From Psychromonas sp. MME1 (GTDB lineage Bacteria > Pseudomonadota > Gammaproteobacteria > Enterobacterales > Psychromonadaceae): DNA of 64,000 nucleotides. Positions within the stretch are counted from its first letter, which is position 1. Each line of letters opens with the position of its first letter. This document shows, in pieces, positions 20,439-28,468 of this stretch. The stretch lies in NCBI RefSeq assembly GCF_041080865.1, contig NZ_CP160906.1, positions 1,488,001 through 1,552,000 on the forward strand, given 5' to 3'. The notes beneath the pieces were generated by a model, which was not told where the DNA came from, did not search any database, and was given only the letters and a program-made list of their open reading frames with translations. The translations under genes were made by a program, and so were the position numbers.

Positions 20439-21965
20439 GTGAACAAGCAAAAATACATTATTGCCATTGACCAAGGTACGACAAGTTCCCGAGTTTTAAT
20501 TTTGGATCATGATGCTAATATCATCGAAATTGGTCAGCGCGAAGTAACACAAATCTACCCTCATGCTGGCTGGGTTGAGCATGATCCCTTAGAGATATAT
20601 ACATCCGTTTCCGCACTATTGGTGGAAACACTCGACAAGGCGGCCATCACCAGTGAGCAAATTGCAGCGATAGGCATTACGAATCAACGTGAAACAACCG
20701 TTGTCTGGAATAAAGAAACGGGTAAGCCCGTTTATAACGCAATTGTTTGGCAGTGTCGCCGTTCAGCAGCCATCTGCGAAACATTAAAAGCGCAAACGGA
20801 ACTCAATGAATACATCCATGAAAATACAGGCTTAGTAGTTGATCCCTACTTTTCAGCGAGCAAAATTAAATGGATTTTAGATAACATCGCTAATGCACGA
20901 GATGATGCAAAGGCAGGGAAATTACTTTTTGGTACCATAGATACTTGGCTAGTATGGAAATTAACAACAGACCATGTCCACGTTACCGACTACAGCAATG
21001 CTTCTCGCACCATGTTGTTTAATATCAACACCCTACAATGGGATGATAAATTATTAGACGCATTTTCCATTCCTCGTAGCATGCTTGCCAAGGTGAAGCG
21101 GTCATCTGAAATTTATGGACATGTCAAAATATCCGAGCAAAGCAGGGCAACGGTTCCCATCGCCGCGATCGCAGGCGATCAACAGGCTGCACTTTTTGGA
21201 CAAATGTGCGTACACCCAGGGCAAGCCAAAAACACCTATGGCACGGGCTGCTTTCTTTTAATGAACACAGGCAAGCAAAAGGTAACCTCAAAAAACGGTC
21301 TGTTAACTACTCTCGCCTGCAATGCACAGGGTGATCTCTGTTATGCCTTAGAAGGCGCTGTTTTTATGGCGGGAGCAACGGTGCAATGGTTACGAGATGA
21401 ACTCCATTTACTGGACGACGCCAAGGATTGTGAATATTTTGCCACCAAAGTAAGCTCCACTAAAGGGGTGTATCTTGTACCTGCGTTTACAGGGCTTGGC
21501 GCGCCTTACTGGGATCCCTATGCTCGTGGCACCATCGTTGGACTCACTCGAGGGGTAAACGCTGCACATATCATTCGTGCGACACTCGAAAGCATCGCCT
21601 ACCAAACACGAGATGTCTTAGATGCGATGCAAGCCGATGCCGCTATTCAATTAGCGGAATTACGGGTCGATGGCGGTGCTATCGCCAATAATTTTTTAAT
21701 GCAATTTCAATCGGATTTATTAGATACCAACGTACATCGCCCGACAGTAACAGAAGTCACCGCATTAGGCGCCGCTTACCTTGCTGGTTTAGCCGTTGGC
21801 TATTGGCAGGGGCTTGATGAGTTAGCAAATAAAGCGACTATTGAGCGAACCTTCGAGCCCGATCATGATCTGCAAAAACGTCAAAATCGCTATCGCGGTT
21901 GGCAGCGCGCCATTAAATGTGCGCAAACATGGGCAACATTACACAGTGAAGAGCAAGATGACTAA
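20439..21965 (+). CDS. glpK: Glycerol kinase
   Basis: This enzyme phosphorylates glycerol to sn-glycerol 3-phosphate with ATP. The 508-residue protein opens with [13 protein letters not shown] (phosphate-binding loop of the FGGY/actin-like fold) and shows the [24 protein letters not shown] and [14 protein letters not shown] blocks. The start codon is GTG at 20439, with an AGGGG site 4 nt before; the overlapping ATG at 20437 reads straight into a stop. glpD follows 71 bp downstream, so glycerol is taken through both steps. No glpF facilitator gene is in the window. Confidence 0.96.
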   Translation: MNKQKYIIAIDQGTTSSRVLILDHDANIIEIGQREVTQIYPHAGWVEHDPLEIYTSVSALLVETLDKAAITSEQIAAIGITNQRETTVVWNKETGKPVYNAIVWQCRRSAAICETLKAQTELNEYIHENTGLVVDPYFSASKIKWILDNIANARDDAKAGKLLFGTIDTWLVWKLTTDHVHVTDYSNASRTMLFNINTLQWDDKLLDAFSIPRSMLAKVKRSSEIYGHVKISEQSRATVPIAAIAGDQQAALFGQMCVHPGQAKNTYGTGCFLLMNTGKQKVTSKNGLLTTLACNAQGDLCYALEGAVFMAGATVQWLRDELHLLDDAKDCEYFATKVSSTKGVYLVPAFTGLGAPYWDPYARGTIVGLTRGVNAAHIIRATLESIAYQTRDVLDAMQADAAIQLAELRVDGGAIANNFLMQFQSDLLDTNVHRPTVTEVTALGAAYLAGLAVGYWQGLDELANKATIERTFEPDHDLQKRQNRYRGWQRAIKCAQTWATLHSEEQDD

Positions 21966-22036
21966 TCGCCAATAACAACGCAACCAGACCAATCAAAAAG
22001 CGGCAACAGGCTATACAATCGTTAAGTGAGTGTAAT

Positions 22037-23578
22037 ATGGAAAAGCAACGCCAGCTAGGTGCAGATGAGATACTAGACTTAATTGTCGTGGGCGGCGGAA
22101 TCAATGGCGCAGGCATAGCCGCCGATGCTGCTGGGCGCGGCTTAAGTGTCGGTTTATATGAGGCCGCTGATTTTGCCTCAGCAACCTCTTCAGCGAGTTC
22201 AAAATTGGTTCACGGAGGACTACGCTATTTAGAACTTTACGAATTTCGTTTAGTGGCAAAAGCATTAGCAGAACGTGAAATCATCATGAAAAAAGCAGCG
22301 CATATTACCATCCCAATGCGTTTTATTTTACCCCATCAACCATTTCTACGTCCCACATGGATGATTCGACTCGGACTTTGCTTATATGATAACTTAAGTA
22401 AACGCAGCACATTAACGGCAAGCAAACAGGTTGATTTAACAGCATCAGGCTTATTGAAAAAAAACATAAAAACCGGGTTTGAGTACTCAGACTGCTGGGT
22501 AGATGATGCTAGATTAGTCATTCTTAATGTCATTAGTGCGCAACAGAATGGTGCCGAGGTTTGTAATTACTGCCGCGTTGAAAAAGCACAGCGTCTAGGA
22601 GGCGTATGGCAAGTAACGTTATATAACACCATCACCAATATCTATTTTCAACGCTACTCGCGCGCATTAGTTAACGCGACGGGGCCATGGGTAAAACAAT
22701 TTTTTGATAATGCCTTAACAGATAAATCGCCACGCAATATACGATTGATAAAAGGATCGCATATCGTTACCAAACGACTACATGATCAACCACAAGCTTA
22801 CATTTTACAAAACCAAGATAAACGGGTTGTATTTATTATTCCCTACCTCGATGACTTTTCTATTATTGGCACCACCGATATTGAATTTTCTGGAGATCCC
22901 CGGCATGTGACAATTTCAGAAGATGAAATAACCTATTTGCTGGGCGTGGTTAACCAATATTTTATCAGGCAAATCACTAAAAACGATATCATCTACTCCT
23001 ATAGCGGTGTTCGCCCACTCTGTGATGACCAATCTAATGCAGCACAAAGCGTCACTCGTGATTACACCCTAGAAATATCTGCAGGCGATAATCAACCACC
23101 GCTACTTGCTGTTTTTGGTGGAAAATTAACCACGTATCGAAAATTAGCAGAGGCCGCGATGCATAAACTCGCCCCCTACTTTACAACGAACAGAACACCT
23201 TGGACGGCACAAGCCCCCTTACCCGGGGGAGATTTCAATTGCACACGCAACCAATACGCAACACATTTAAGTCGCCAATATCCATTTTTAGAAAAGCAAC
23301 TGCTGCAACGCTACGTCAATCAATTTGGTACATTAACATTAAATTTATTAGCCGATGTGCATACAAAATCAGATCTCGGCACATATTTTGGGAGTGGTCT
23401 ATATCGCCTTGAAGTTGATTATTTACTACAAAACGAGTTTGCCAAAACCAGTGAGGATATACTCTGGCGCAGAACTAAGTTAGGTTTATATCTGGACACC
23501 CCACAACAGGATCAGCTACGAGCCTACATCGTCGAGCAACGGAACAACAGCATAACACTCACCAAAGGAAAGGGATAA
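22037..23578 (+). CDS. glpD: Aerobic glycerol-3-phosphate dehydrogenase
   Basis: This FAD enzyme, bound to the inner membrane, oxidises glycerol 3-phosphate to dihydroxyacetone phosphate and passes electrons to quinone. The 513-residue protein has an N-terminal FAD-binding motif (DLIVVGGGINGAGIAADAAGRG), the SATSSASSKLVHGGLRYLE stretch, and a C-terminal region beginning near the VFGGKLTTYRKLAE block. It pairs with glpK upstream. Its last 20 bp overlap the end of the convergent gene at 23559-23978. Confidence 0.96.
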   Translation: MEKQRQLGADEILDLIVVGGGINGAGIAADAAGRGLSVGLYEAADFASATSSASSKLVHGGLRYLELYEFRLVAKALAEREIIMKKAAHITIPMRFILPHQPFLRPTWMIRLGLCLYDNLSKRSTLTASKQVDLTASGLLKKNIKTGFEYSDCWVDDARLVILNVISAQQNGAEVCNYCRVEKAQRLGGVWQVTLYNTITNIYFQRYSRALVNATGPWVKQFFDNALTDKSPRNIRLIKGSHIVTKRLHDQPQAYILQNQDKRVVFIIPYLDDFSIIGTTDIEFSGDPRHVTISEDEITYLLGVVNQYFIRQITKNDIIYSYSGVRPLCDDQSNAAQSVTRDYTLEISAGDNQPPLLAVFGGKLTTYRKLAEAAMHKLAPYFTTNRTPWTAQAPLPGGDFNCTRNQYATHLSRQYPFLEKQLLQRYVNQFGTLTLNLLADVHTKSDLGTYFGSGLYRLEVDYLLQNEFAKTSEDILWRRTKLGLYLDTPQQDQLRAYIVEQRNNSITLTKGKG

Positions 23579-23978
23579 ACGCCTTAGAGGTGCTTTGATA
23601 CTCTTGATAATGAGGGAATTTAACCAGCAGCGCCTGCTCTTCAAAACGCGCTTTTAAGGTGAGTGTCAACACCAATAAAAACCAAGCCAATAATTTCCAC
23701 AAACTAAACTGGCAAAAAAGTATGCCTAATCCTGCGAAAAATAGAGAGCAATACATAGGGTGGCGAATGTAGTAATAAATACCAAAAGTAATTAACTCCC
23801 CACCCGCCTTCGGGGTTGGACGAACGTTAAAATTACCAGGGCGATTGGCCAATAGCGCAGAGAGTGCCACAATACCAGCAAGCAAAATAAGTGCTGCACC
23901 GAGCGCAGAGAAAGAGAGGTTTGCCATCGGCCATGCTAAAAAGAGTAATAATACAAACTGGGCAACCACATAAATCAT
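23559..23978 (-). CDS. Isoprenylcysteine carboxylmethyltransferase-like membrane protein
   Basis: This 139-residue protein has about four membrane segments and the family signature near its C-terminal half: GIYYYIRHPMYCSLF, then RFEEQALLVKFPHYQEYQ and a closing FIPFLW. These match the ICMT/PEMT-type methyltransferase superfamily, whose bacterial members are mostly of unknown substrate. It lies 3 bp after sfsA, likely in the same transcript, and converges on glpD with a 20-bp overlap. Confidence 0.75.
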   Translation of the reverse strand: MIYVVAQFVLLLFLAWPMANLSFSALGAALILLAGIVALSALLANRPGNFNVRPTPKAGGELITFGIYYYIRHPMYCSLFFAGLGILFCQFSLWKLLAWFLLVLTLTLKARFEEQALLVKFPHYQEYQSTSKAFIPFLW

Positions 23979-23981
23979 AAT

Positions 23982-24665
23982 TTAACTAACCTTCTGATAG
24001 TAAATCGGCACATGATAACAGATTACCTCAACCCCACTCTGCCTTGCCTGTTCAAATAATAGCGCATATTTTGCATCAATATGGTTAGCTGCGCTAACGG
24101 CGCGAATACCAGTATGCAATATCGCAAAAAGTAAAACGGCACGGCAACCAGCCGCTTTCATCTGCATCAATTCGCGCAAATGCTTTTGCCCCCTGATTGA
24201 AACAGCATCGGGGAAAAAACCTTGCCCTGAGCCAAATGACTCATCAAGCAGCGTACAACTTTTCACTTCAACATAACAATCGCGCCGCCCTGCTGCTGTC
24301 AGCAAAAAATCGATGCGACTGTTCTCACTACCATATTTCACCTCGGCCTTGATATTTTCGTAATCAAGTAGTTCGGGAATTTTTTGTGCCGCAAGTGCAT
24401 CGGCAACAAACTGGTTTGCCCGTTGCGAATGAATACAGATCCAATGTCCTGCTTTGCTGTGGGTTAGCTCCCACGTATATTTATATTTACGCTTAGGATT
24501 ATCCGATGCGCTAAAATAAACTGTATCCCCAGCGTCTGCGCAATGGGTCATCGCCCCGGTATTGGGGCAATAAATCGTGATCGTTTCACCGCTCTCAAGC
24601 AACACATCCGCCAAAAAACGTTTATAGCGTTTTAATAACGTCGCTTTCTGTAAATGAGTAAACAT
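23982..24665 (-). CDS. sfsA: SfsA family DNA/RNA nuclease-fold protein
   Basis: This is the 'sugar fermentation stimulation' family, with a putative PD-(D/E)XK nuclease-like fold; its biochemical role is unsettled. Family blocks are clear: [17 protein letters not shown] at the start, [33 protein letters not shown] and [20 protein letters not shown]. The frame extends upstream to 24701, but only through a TTG, and that part is junk from a toxin remnant. The ATG at 24665 gives 227 residues, close to the 234 of the Escherichia coli protein, and matches its N-terminus. An alternative ATG lies at 24677. Confidence 0.9.
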   Translation of the reverse strand: MFTHLQKATLLKRYKRFLADVLLESGETITIYCPNTGAMTHCADAGDTVYFSASDNPKRKYKYTWELTHSKAGHWICIHSQRANQFVADALAAQKIPELLDYENIKAEVKYGSENSRIDFLLTAAGRRDCYVEVKSCTLLDESFGSGQGFFPDAVSIRGQKHLRELMQMKAAGCRAVLLFAILHTGIRAVSAANHIDAKYALLFEQARQSGVEVICYHVPIYYQKVS

Positions 24666-24685
24666 GGGGTTATCCATTAAATGTA

Positions 24686-24863
24686 CTACAAAATTTGGCA
24701 ACCAATCATCAAGAGATCAAGTGCAATAAATTTAGCTGTAGTTTCTAGTTTATCTAATGCCAAAGGTGACCAAACTACTTTCAAGATTTAATACTCTTTA
24801 AAACTCGCGCGTGAGCATCTGATTTACTATAAGGAGCAGCAATGACCGATTGGGCTTGTCCAA
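24686..24863 (-). pseudogene. Remnant of an antitoxin-ParE toxin pair (integron cassette fragment)
   Basis: On the minus strand, directly after the attC-like boundary at 24864, an open frame reads GQAQSVIAAPYSKSDAHA through RVLKSIKS and a stop, like an antitoxin tail. The next frame starts TTG at 24784 and reads KVVWSPLALDKLETTAKF then IALD, the N-terminus of ParE/RelE-type toxins. After that residue it diverges (LLMIGCQIL) and stops at 24686, just before sfsA. Only about 24 of the expected 90-100 toxin residues remain. The identification rests on a short match, so it is tentative. Confidence 0.55.
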
Positions 24864-24913
24864 CACCCGAATAAGGTGTCGGCTGCGCGACACCTACACT
24901 TGTTTGTTATAGC
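24858..24913 (-). other. attC-like integron recombination site downstream of higA
   Basis: This 56-bp palindromic stretch lies immediately after the higA stop. Read on the minus strand it opens with GCTATAAC, has an inner perfect stem GGTGTCG / CGACACC around a short spacer, and closes with GTTGGAC, which fits the integron core GTTRRRY. Size and layout fit an attC site. The opening core is less canonical than the closing one. Confidence 0.65.
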
Positions 24914-25221
24914 TCTGCTATGTGCGTGATAGTTTCTGGATGACGTTGCACTAATTTCAAAAGAGTAATGGCTTGCCCATTTGGAGAACTGCGCCCTTGC
25001 TCCCAGTTTTCTAAAGTCCGAGAAGATGTATGAAGCAAACGAGCAAACACACCACGTGACATATTAAATTTCTCTCGAATATGTACTATTTCACTAGGTG
25101 AGATAGCAAGCTCACTTTAATCATTAACCTGATGTGTTTTAAGGGTAATCTTCCCCTCAGAATGCTCTTTTGCCTCAACAAGAGCTGAGCTTAATTCTGT
25201 AAATAAATCACGATTATTCAT
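24907..25221 (-). pseudogene. higA: HigA-2-type antitoxin, interrupted by an in-frame TAA
   Basis: From the ATG at 25221 the frame reads MNNRDLFTELSSALVEAKEH and on to ...HQVND, then a TAA (25117-25119, codon 35), then SELAISPSEIVHIREKFN in the same frame to the stop at 24907. The whole is 104 codons, the same length as the Vibrio cholerae HigA-2 antitoxin as I recall it, and the text is closely similar throughout. The helix-turn-helix part (FNMSRGVFARLLHTSSRTLENWEQG) is intact after the stop. TTA to TAA is the likely change. Its ATG overlaps the end of the toxin gene by 8 bp. The HTH part could in principle be re-initiated, but I see no strong start. Confidence 0.8.
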
Positions 25222-25423
25222 TACGCCAGACCTCCATAAAAGCCTTTAACTGTTTCTTTTGATCTGCGGTTAAATCTGACATTTCACTTTTCCCATAAAT
25301 GGTGAGTAAATAAAAACGTCGCTTTTCATCAAGGAAGTAATAAATAACACGTGAACCACCACGCTTTCCTTTCCCCTTACTTGCAACTCGAATCTTCCGC
25401 AAACTAAAATCGGGGACATCCAA
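25214..25423 (-). pseudogene. higB: HigB-2-type RelE-family toxin, N-terminus lost
   Basis: The frame contains LRKIRVASKGKGKRGGSRVI, then YYFLDEKRRFYLLTIYGKSE through MEVWRNE, nearly identical to the last 60 or so residues of Vibrio cholerae HigB-2, a ribosome-dependent mRNase. The first ~45 residues of that protein (MKSVFVEST-type start) are missing. Their place is taken by attC-derived sequence giving MDVPDFS. The homology starts right after the G of a GTT at 25404, the cut point of an attC-like site. The remaining fragment lacks the N-terminal helices and is unlikely to be active, consistent with the partner antitoxin carrying a stop. Confidence 0.8.
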
Positions 25424-25482
25424 ATGTTTTATTGATTTACATCAATCAAAAGATTTGGATGTCCTCAATTGGTGTTATGAGC
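25398..25482 (-). other. attC-like site downstream of avcD
   Basis: On the minus strand this 85-bp site opens with GCTCATAAC (overlapping the avcD stop), contains a long hairpin at 25414-25464 (arms GGACATCCAAAT / ATTTGGATGTCC with a second nearly complementary inner stem and extra unpaired bases), and ends GTTTGCG. The opening core is the exact reverse complement of the GTTATGAGC that starts the avcD cassette. The closing GTT is followed by higB coding sequence and not by a canonical GTTRRRY, so this end looks like recombination at a secondary site. Confidence 0.7.
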
Positions 25483-27217
25483 CCTTTAGGTAATTTAGTT
25501 CATCTTTATATGATATTGTAGGTTCATATAATTGGTGGTATCCCTTACCTACAGCCCCTCTAAATTGAATTAAATTCGGTTTATTACTACCAATGGATAG
25601 GATGTGATCGATTGCAATTCCCGGGTATGGATTGATATACACAATATCTTTAATTCCTAATTGATATGCTTTTTTAGCACACAACTCACAAGGGCTAGCT
25701 GTAGTAAATAGTTTACCCCCTTCAATACCTGCAGTACCATATTTGGCTAACTGCAGAAAAGCATTTTCCTCAGCATGTAACGATCTGGTGTGCACTTGAT
25801 TACCAGAGTCATCTAAAGAATTCTTAATGTCTTTAAAACAGTATGATAGATTTTTACCCTGAGTTCCCTCTTGACCTGATATTTTTATATATTCACCTTT
25901 AGCAGCATTTCTAAACTCTTTATTATGCCTTTCATAAACACTATAAGTAATTTCATCGAAGTCATTAGCTAATCCATTTAGCGACCTCAAATTACATGGT
26001 ACTTGCCCTTTTGCTACATCATTCCAACCAACAGACTTTATAGAATAATTTTCATCAGTAACAACTGCACCAACTTGGCGAGAAACACAACCTGAGTTAA
26101 CTTTTGCTGTATAAGCAATTTGCATAACGCGCTCAAGATTTGTTGGAGATATTAACCCAGGATGTTTTATTAATGCTAAATACCAAGCTAACTGCGCTTT
26201 TAATACATTGTTATTATCAAGTTCATTCCTAGGATTGAATATATGAACATCAGATATCTCGATACACCTTTTAACATTTTGACTTATAAAATCAGCATCC
26301 TCTATTTTAGTTTTCCCTGATTCTCTTAGTTCTAGTTCATCAAATTCATCTACTGTATATTTATGTTCATTTTGTAAATACGCCTTACGATCTTCATTTG
26401 GAGCATTTATTGATATTAAATAAAAAGCTGAATAACGATCTTTAAAGAACTTTGCTTCAAAAGGGTTTCGAATTGCGTCAATTACAATGAAAGCTCCATT
26501 AGACTTTATGTGCCTAATATTTTTTATGCATCTATTTATTGTTTCAGGCAAATGGAATACTGACTCTGGTTCGAACGGAGCATCTTTAAAAGCTGATTGA
26601 ACACTTCCTGTTCTACGAATAGAATTTCCTGCTGCTTGGTAAACCTTTATATAAAGTTCATTATGGAGTTCTCTTAACTCTTTTTTGAAATCTTCGGTGA
26701 ATTTTCTGATCAATTTCATATACGAGAAGAATTTTGTTTTTTCTCGCTCAGTCAACTCTAAGTTCTCAGTATGATTTAATATTTTATTCGATATTGACTT
26801 TAAAATACCCTTTTTAGTAAAACTCGAATGGAAGCAGCCTTTCCTTATTACGTCGTCTATTTTGTTTTTACTGACATCACAGGTTTGCTCTTTGATAAAA
26901 TCAGATGCTTGAGTAGCAGAGAGAGTTAATATGTATGCAGAGATTAAATCACTAACTTTAATTGAAATGAAAGAACTGTAATTCTCAGTAATGTAATGAG
27001 ATGCAATTTTGTATCTTTTTGAGTCTAAATTAGAAAAAAAGGGTTTATTCCCGTACTTCACATCTTCAACTTGTGGAAAGTTTGCTGTTTCATTTTCTAG
27101 GATGTTTGCTGCTGTAGTACAGCCTGAACCTGTTCTTCCGGTCAACCCTATTACAATAAATTTACTGCGCTCATGAAACAGGCTAGAAATCATTGCATTG
27201 TTTTTTGTTTTAGACAA
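25475..27217 (-). CDS. avcD: Antiphage dCTP/dCMP deaminase (AvcD-type), P-loop plus deaminase
   Basis: This 580-residue protein has two modules. Near the N-terminus is a P-loop-like GLTGRTGSGCTT (residues 24-35), with a Cys where Walker A usually has Lys, and DAIRNPFEAKFF at about 248-259. The C-terminal third is a zinc cytidine-deaminase fold, with HAEEN at 481-485 and PCELC at 509-513. This pairing is typical of AvcD/antiphage dCTP deaminases, which drain dCTP/dCMP during phage infection. All catalytic residues are present and the frame is intact, so it is probably active. It starts at a TTG with GGAG 7 nt upstream. In Vibrio, AvcD is restrained by a small RNA (AvcI) from the leader; here the cassette leader before the start is only about 40 bp. 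It sits in its own integron cassette (25404-27256) and is AT-rich relative to its neighbours. Confidence 0.88.
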   Translation of the reverse strand: MSKTKNNAMISSLFHERSKFIVIGLTGRTGSGCTTAANILENETANFPQVEDVKYGNKPFFSNLDSKRYKIASHYITENYSSFISIKVSDLISAYILTLSATQASDFIKEQTCDVSKNKIDDVIRKGCFHSSFTKKGILKSISNKILNHTENLELTEREKTKFFSYMKLIRKFTEDFKKELRELHNELYIKVYQAAGNSIRRTGSVQSAFKDAPFEPESVFHLPETINRCIKNIRHIKSNGAFIVIDAIRNPFEAKFFKDRYSAFYLISINAPNEDRKAYLQNEHKYTVDEFDELELRESGKTKIEDADFISQNVKRCIEISDVHIFNPRNELDNNNVLKAQLAWYLALIKHPGLISPTNLERVMQIAYTAKVNSGCVSRQVGAVVTDENYSIKSVGWNDVAKGQVPCNLRSLNGLANDFDEITYSVYERHNKEFRNAAKGEYIKISGQEGTQGKNLSYCFKDIKNSLDDSGNQVHTRSLHAEENAFLQLAKYGTAGIEGGKLFTTASPCELCAKKAYQLGIKDIVYINPYPGIAIDHILSIGSNKPNLIQFRGAVGKGYHQLYEPTISYKDELNYLKGS

Positions 27218-27248
27218 TTGTTAACTCCATAAATATGTAAATGCTTGG

Positions 27249-27309
27249 GCTCATAACGCTTAAATTTGGGGCGCCGCTTGCGGCGTCCCTAAGATTTACT
27301 TGTTAGAGC
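27249..27309 (-). other. attC site between the coiled-coil gene and avcD
   Basis: On the minus strand the 61-bp site runs from GCTCTAAC to GTTATGAGC with a central hairpin GGGACGCCGC / GCGGCGCCCC and outer AAGTAAATCTTA and AAATTTAAGCG arms. The upstream gene's stop codon lies inside it, which is usual for cassette genes. GCTCTAAC is the exact reverse complement of the cassette's own leading GTTAGAGC (27801-27808). This is the clearest of the three attC sites. The hairpin could also act as a transcription stop. Confidence 0.85.
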
Positions 27310-27784
27310 TTGCTTGAATTTTTGCGAGCCTCTTTTGCCCTCTTGGACTTAACCCAATTATATTCCCACCCGCTAGAGGCCGCCCATATGACACAAACCC
27401 TTTCTCTTGTAGTTCGGTAATGCCACTTTGAGTACGTATTATTGACACCCCTGCATCTTTAAGAAGATCTTTCTCAAAAACATTTATGGCATCTCTAGAG
27501 AGAAATACTTTTAAGACATAGTCGGCTTCCTCGCTAAGGTCGATATCATCACTGGGGAACATCCCACGCACCACGCTATTCTCGCTAGCTAGATCGTCCT
27601 TAACCTTCTTCAGCGCCGAAACCTCATCTTGTAGAAGCTGATTGCTTTCTTTCAGAGCATCGTTGTTTGTTTTTAGCTGCTTTATATTTTCTTCTTGAAG
27701 ATCGTAAGCATGCTTTAGCAAATCGAAATGCGCTACGTCTAGAACCCTACCTTTCAAATCTACCAGTATTTTAGATATATCCAT
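27296..27784 (-). CDS. Integron-cassette protein of unknown function, coiled coil plus winged-helix-like domain
   Basis: I do not recognise this 162-residue protein. Residues about 25-70 (LQEENIKQLKTNNDALKESN and onward) form a strong heptad coiled coil. The C-terminal half (about 88-158) looks like a winged-helix fold: an INVFEKDLLKDAGVS helix, a SGITELQEKGFV helix and a VSYGRPLAGGNIIGLSPRGQ wing. A DNA- or RNA-binding dimer is possible but unproven. It is soluble, with no signal peptide. It fills one cassette (27257-27807) directly before the avcD cassette in the same direction, so the two are likely transcribed together. No functional link to avcD is shown by sequence alone. Confidence 0.75.
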   Translation of the reverse strand: MDISKILVDLKGRVLDVAHFDLLKHAYDLQEENIKQLKTNNDALKESNQLLQDEVSALKKVKDDLASENSVVRGMFPSDDIDLSEEADYVLKVFLSRDAINVFEKDLLKDAGVSIIRTQSGITELQEKGFVSYGRPLAGGNIIGLSPRGQKRLAKIQASSNK

Positions 27785-27800
27785 TTTTAATTCCGATTGA

Positions 27801-27832
27801 GCTCTAACGAGGCTGTAGAATTTCTCATTTTC
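27801..27832 (-). other. Integron cassette junction with partial hairpin, left edge of cassette array
   Basis: GCTCTAAC on the plus strand (GTTAGAGC on the minus) at 27801-27808 marks the start of the coiled-coil cassette and matches the first core of its attC. An AGGCTG / CAGCCT inverted pair lies just beyond (27809-27832), as an attC or attI arm might, but no second core was found. The rest up to ppiC (27833-28065) is AT-rich and non-coding; it holds GAGGACATCCACATC at 27965-27979, resembling an arm of the avcD attC. No integrase gene is in the window. Confidence 0.5.
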
Positions 27833-28065
27833 AGCCTGATTATTCTAAATAAAAAACACAATAATTCATAATTTATTGATATTCAATTAAATATTCTGTT
27901 TTTAATAACTGACTGATTAAATTGAGTGATATATCGCTGAATTGGCTTAATTACGATAATGATCGAGGACATCCACATCTTTTTTAATAAAATGGCAAAA
28001 AGCGAGATCTGATAATCATATCTTCAGCCCCGACAAGTTGCGTTTAGCGTTACCTTAGCTCGCCA

Positions 28066-28344
28066 TCAGGTGCGATACAGCACTTTCACGATATGCCAGC
28101 CAAATTTTGTTTTTACTAGCTGAGGGGTTAAAATTTCACCAGTGAAAGCGACTTTATCAAACTGCGGCACCATTTGCCCTTTTTTAAATTCACCTAAATC
28201 GCCGCCCTTTTTGCCCGATGGGCAGGTGGAATATTTTTTCGCTAAGGTTTGAAATTTTGCCCCTTTCTTTAACTGTGCAAGAATATCATCGGCTTGCTCT
28301 TTATGTTTGACCAATATGTGTAATGCAGCGGCTGTGCGAGCCAT
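28066..28344 (-). CDS. ppiC: Parvulin-type peptidyl-prolyl isomerase
   Basis: This is a cytoplasmic single-domain parvulin that speeds cis-trans isomerisation at proline bonds. The 92-residue protein is close to Escherichia coli Ppi[21 protein letters not shown] at the start, [20 protein letters not shown] in the middle and [12 protein letters not shown] at the end. The start at 28344 is favoured over an upstream ATG because GAGGTG precedes it at normal distance and it matches the family N-terminus. It ends the accessory integron stretch and marks return to core genes. Confidence 0.95.
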   Translation of the reverse strand: MARTAAALHILVKHKEQADDILAQLKKGAKFQTLAKKYSTCPSGKKGGDLGEFKKGQMVPQFDKVAFTGEILTPQLVKTKFGWHIVKVLYRT

Positions 28345-28468
28345 AATCACCTCAATAAAATTAAAAAATAGCATTGTAACACAGGATGCGAATCCATTAA
28401 TAATCTCGTCAATTGCTAAACACTGATTTCTAACCAGGTAGAGTTCATGGGAAATTATATTATAAATT

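Noticed and set aside
24665-24701. Extended sfsA start at TTG 24701
   Set aside because: The extra residues are out of line with the family and derive from the toxin-remnant region.
25414-27985. GGACATCC-type sequences as terminal repeats of a transposon carrying avcD
   Set aside because: The left copy is better explained as the hairpin of the avcD attC, with its core exactly matching the cassette start; the right copy is short and has no partner end or target duplication.
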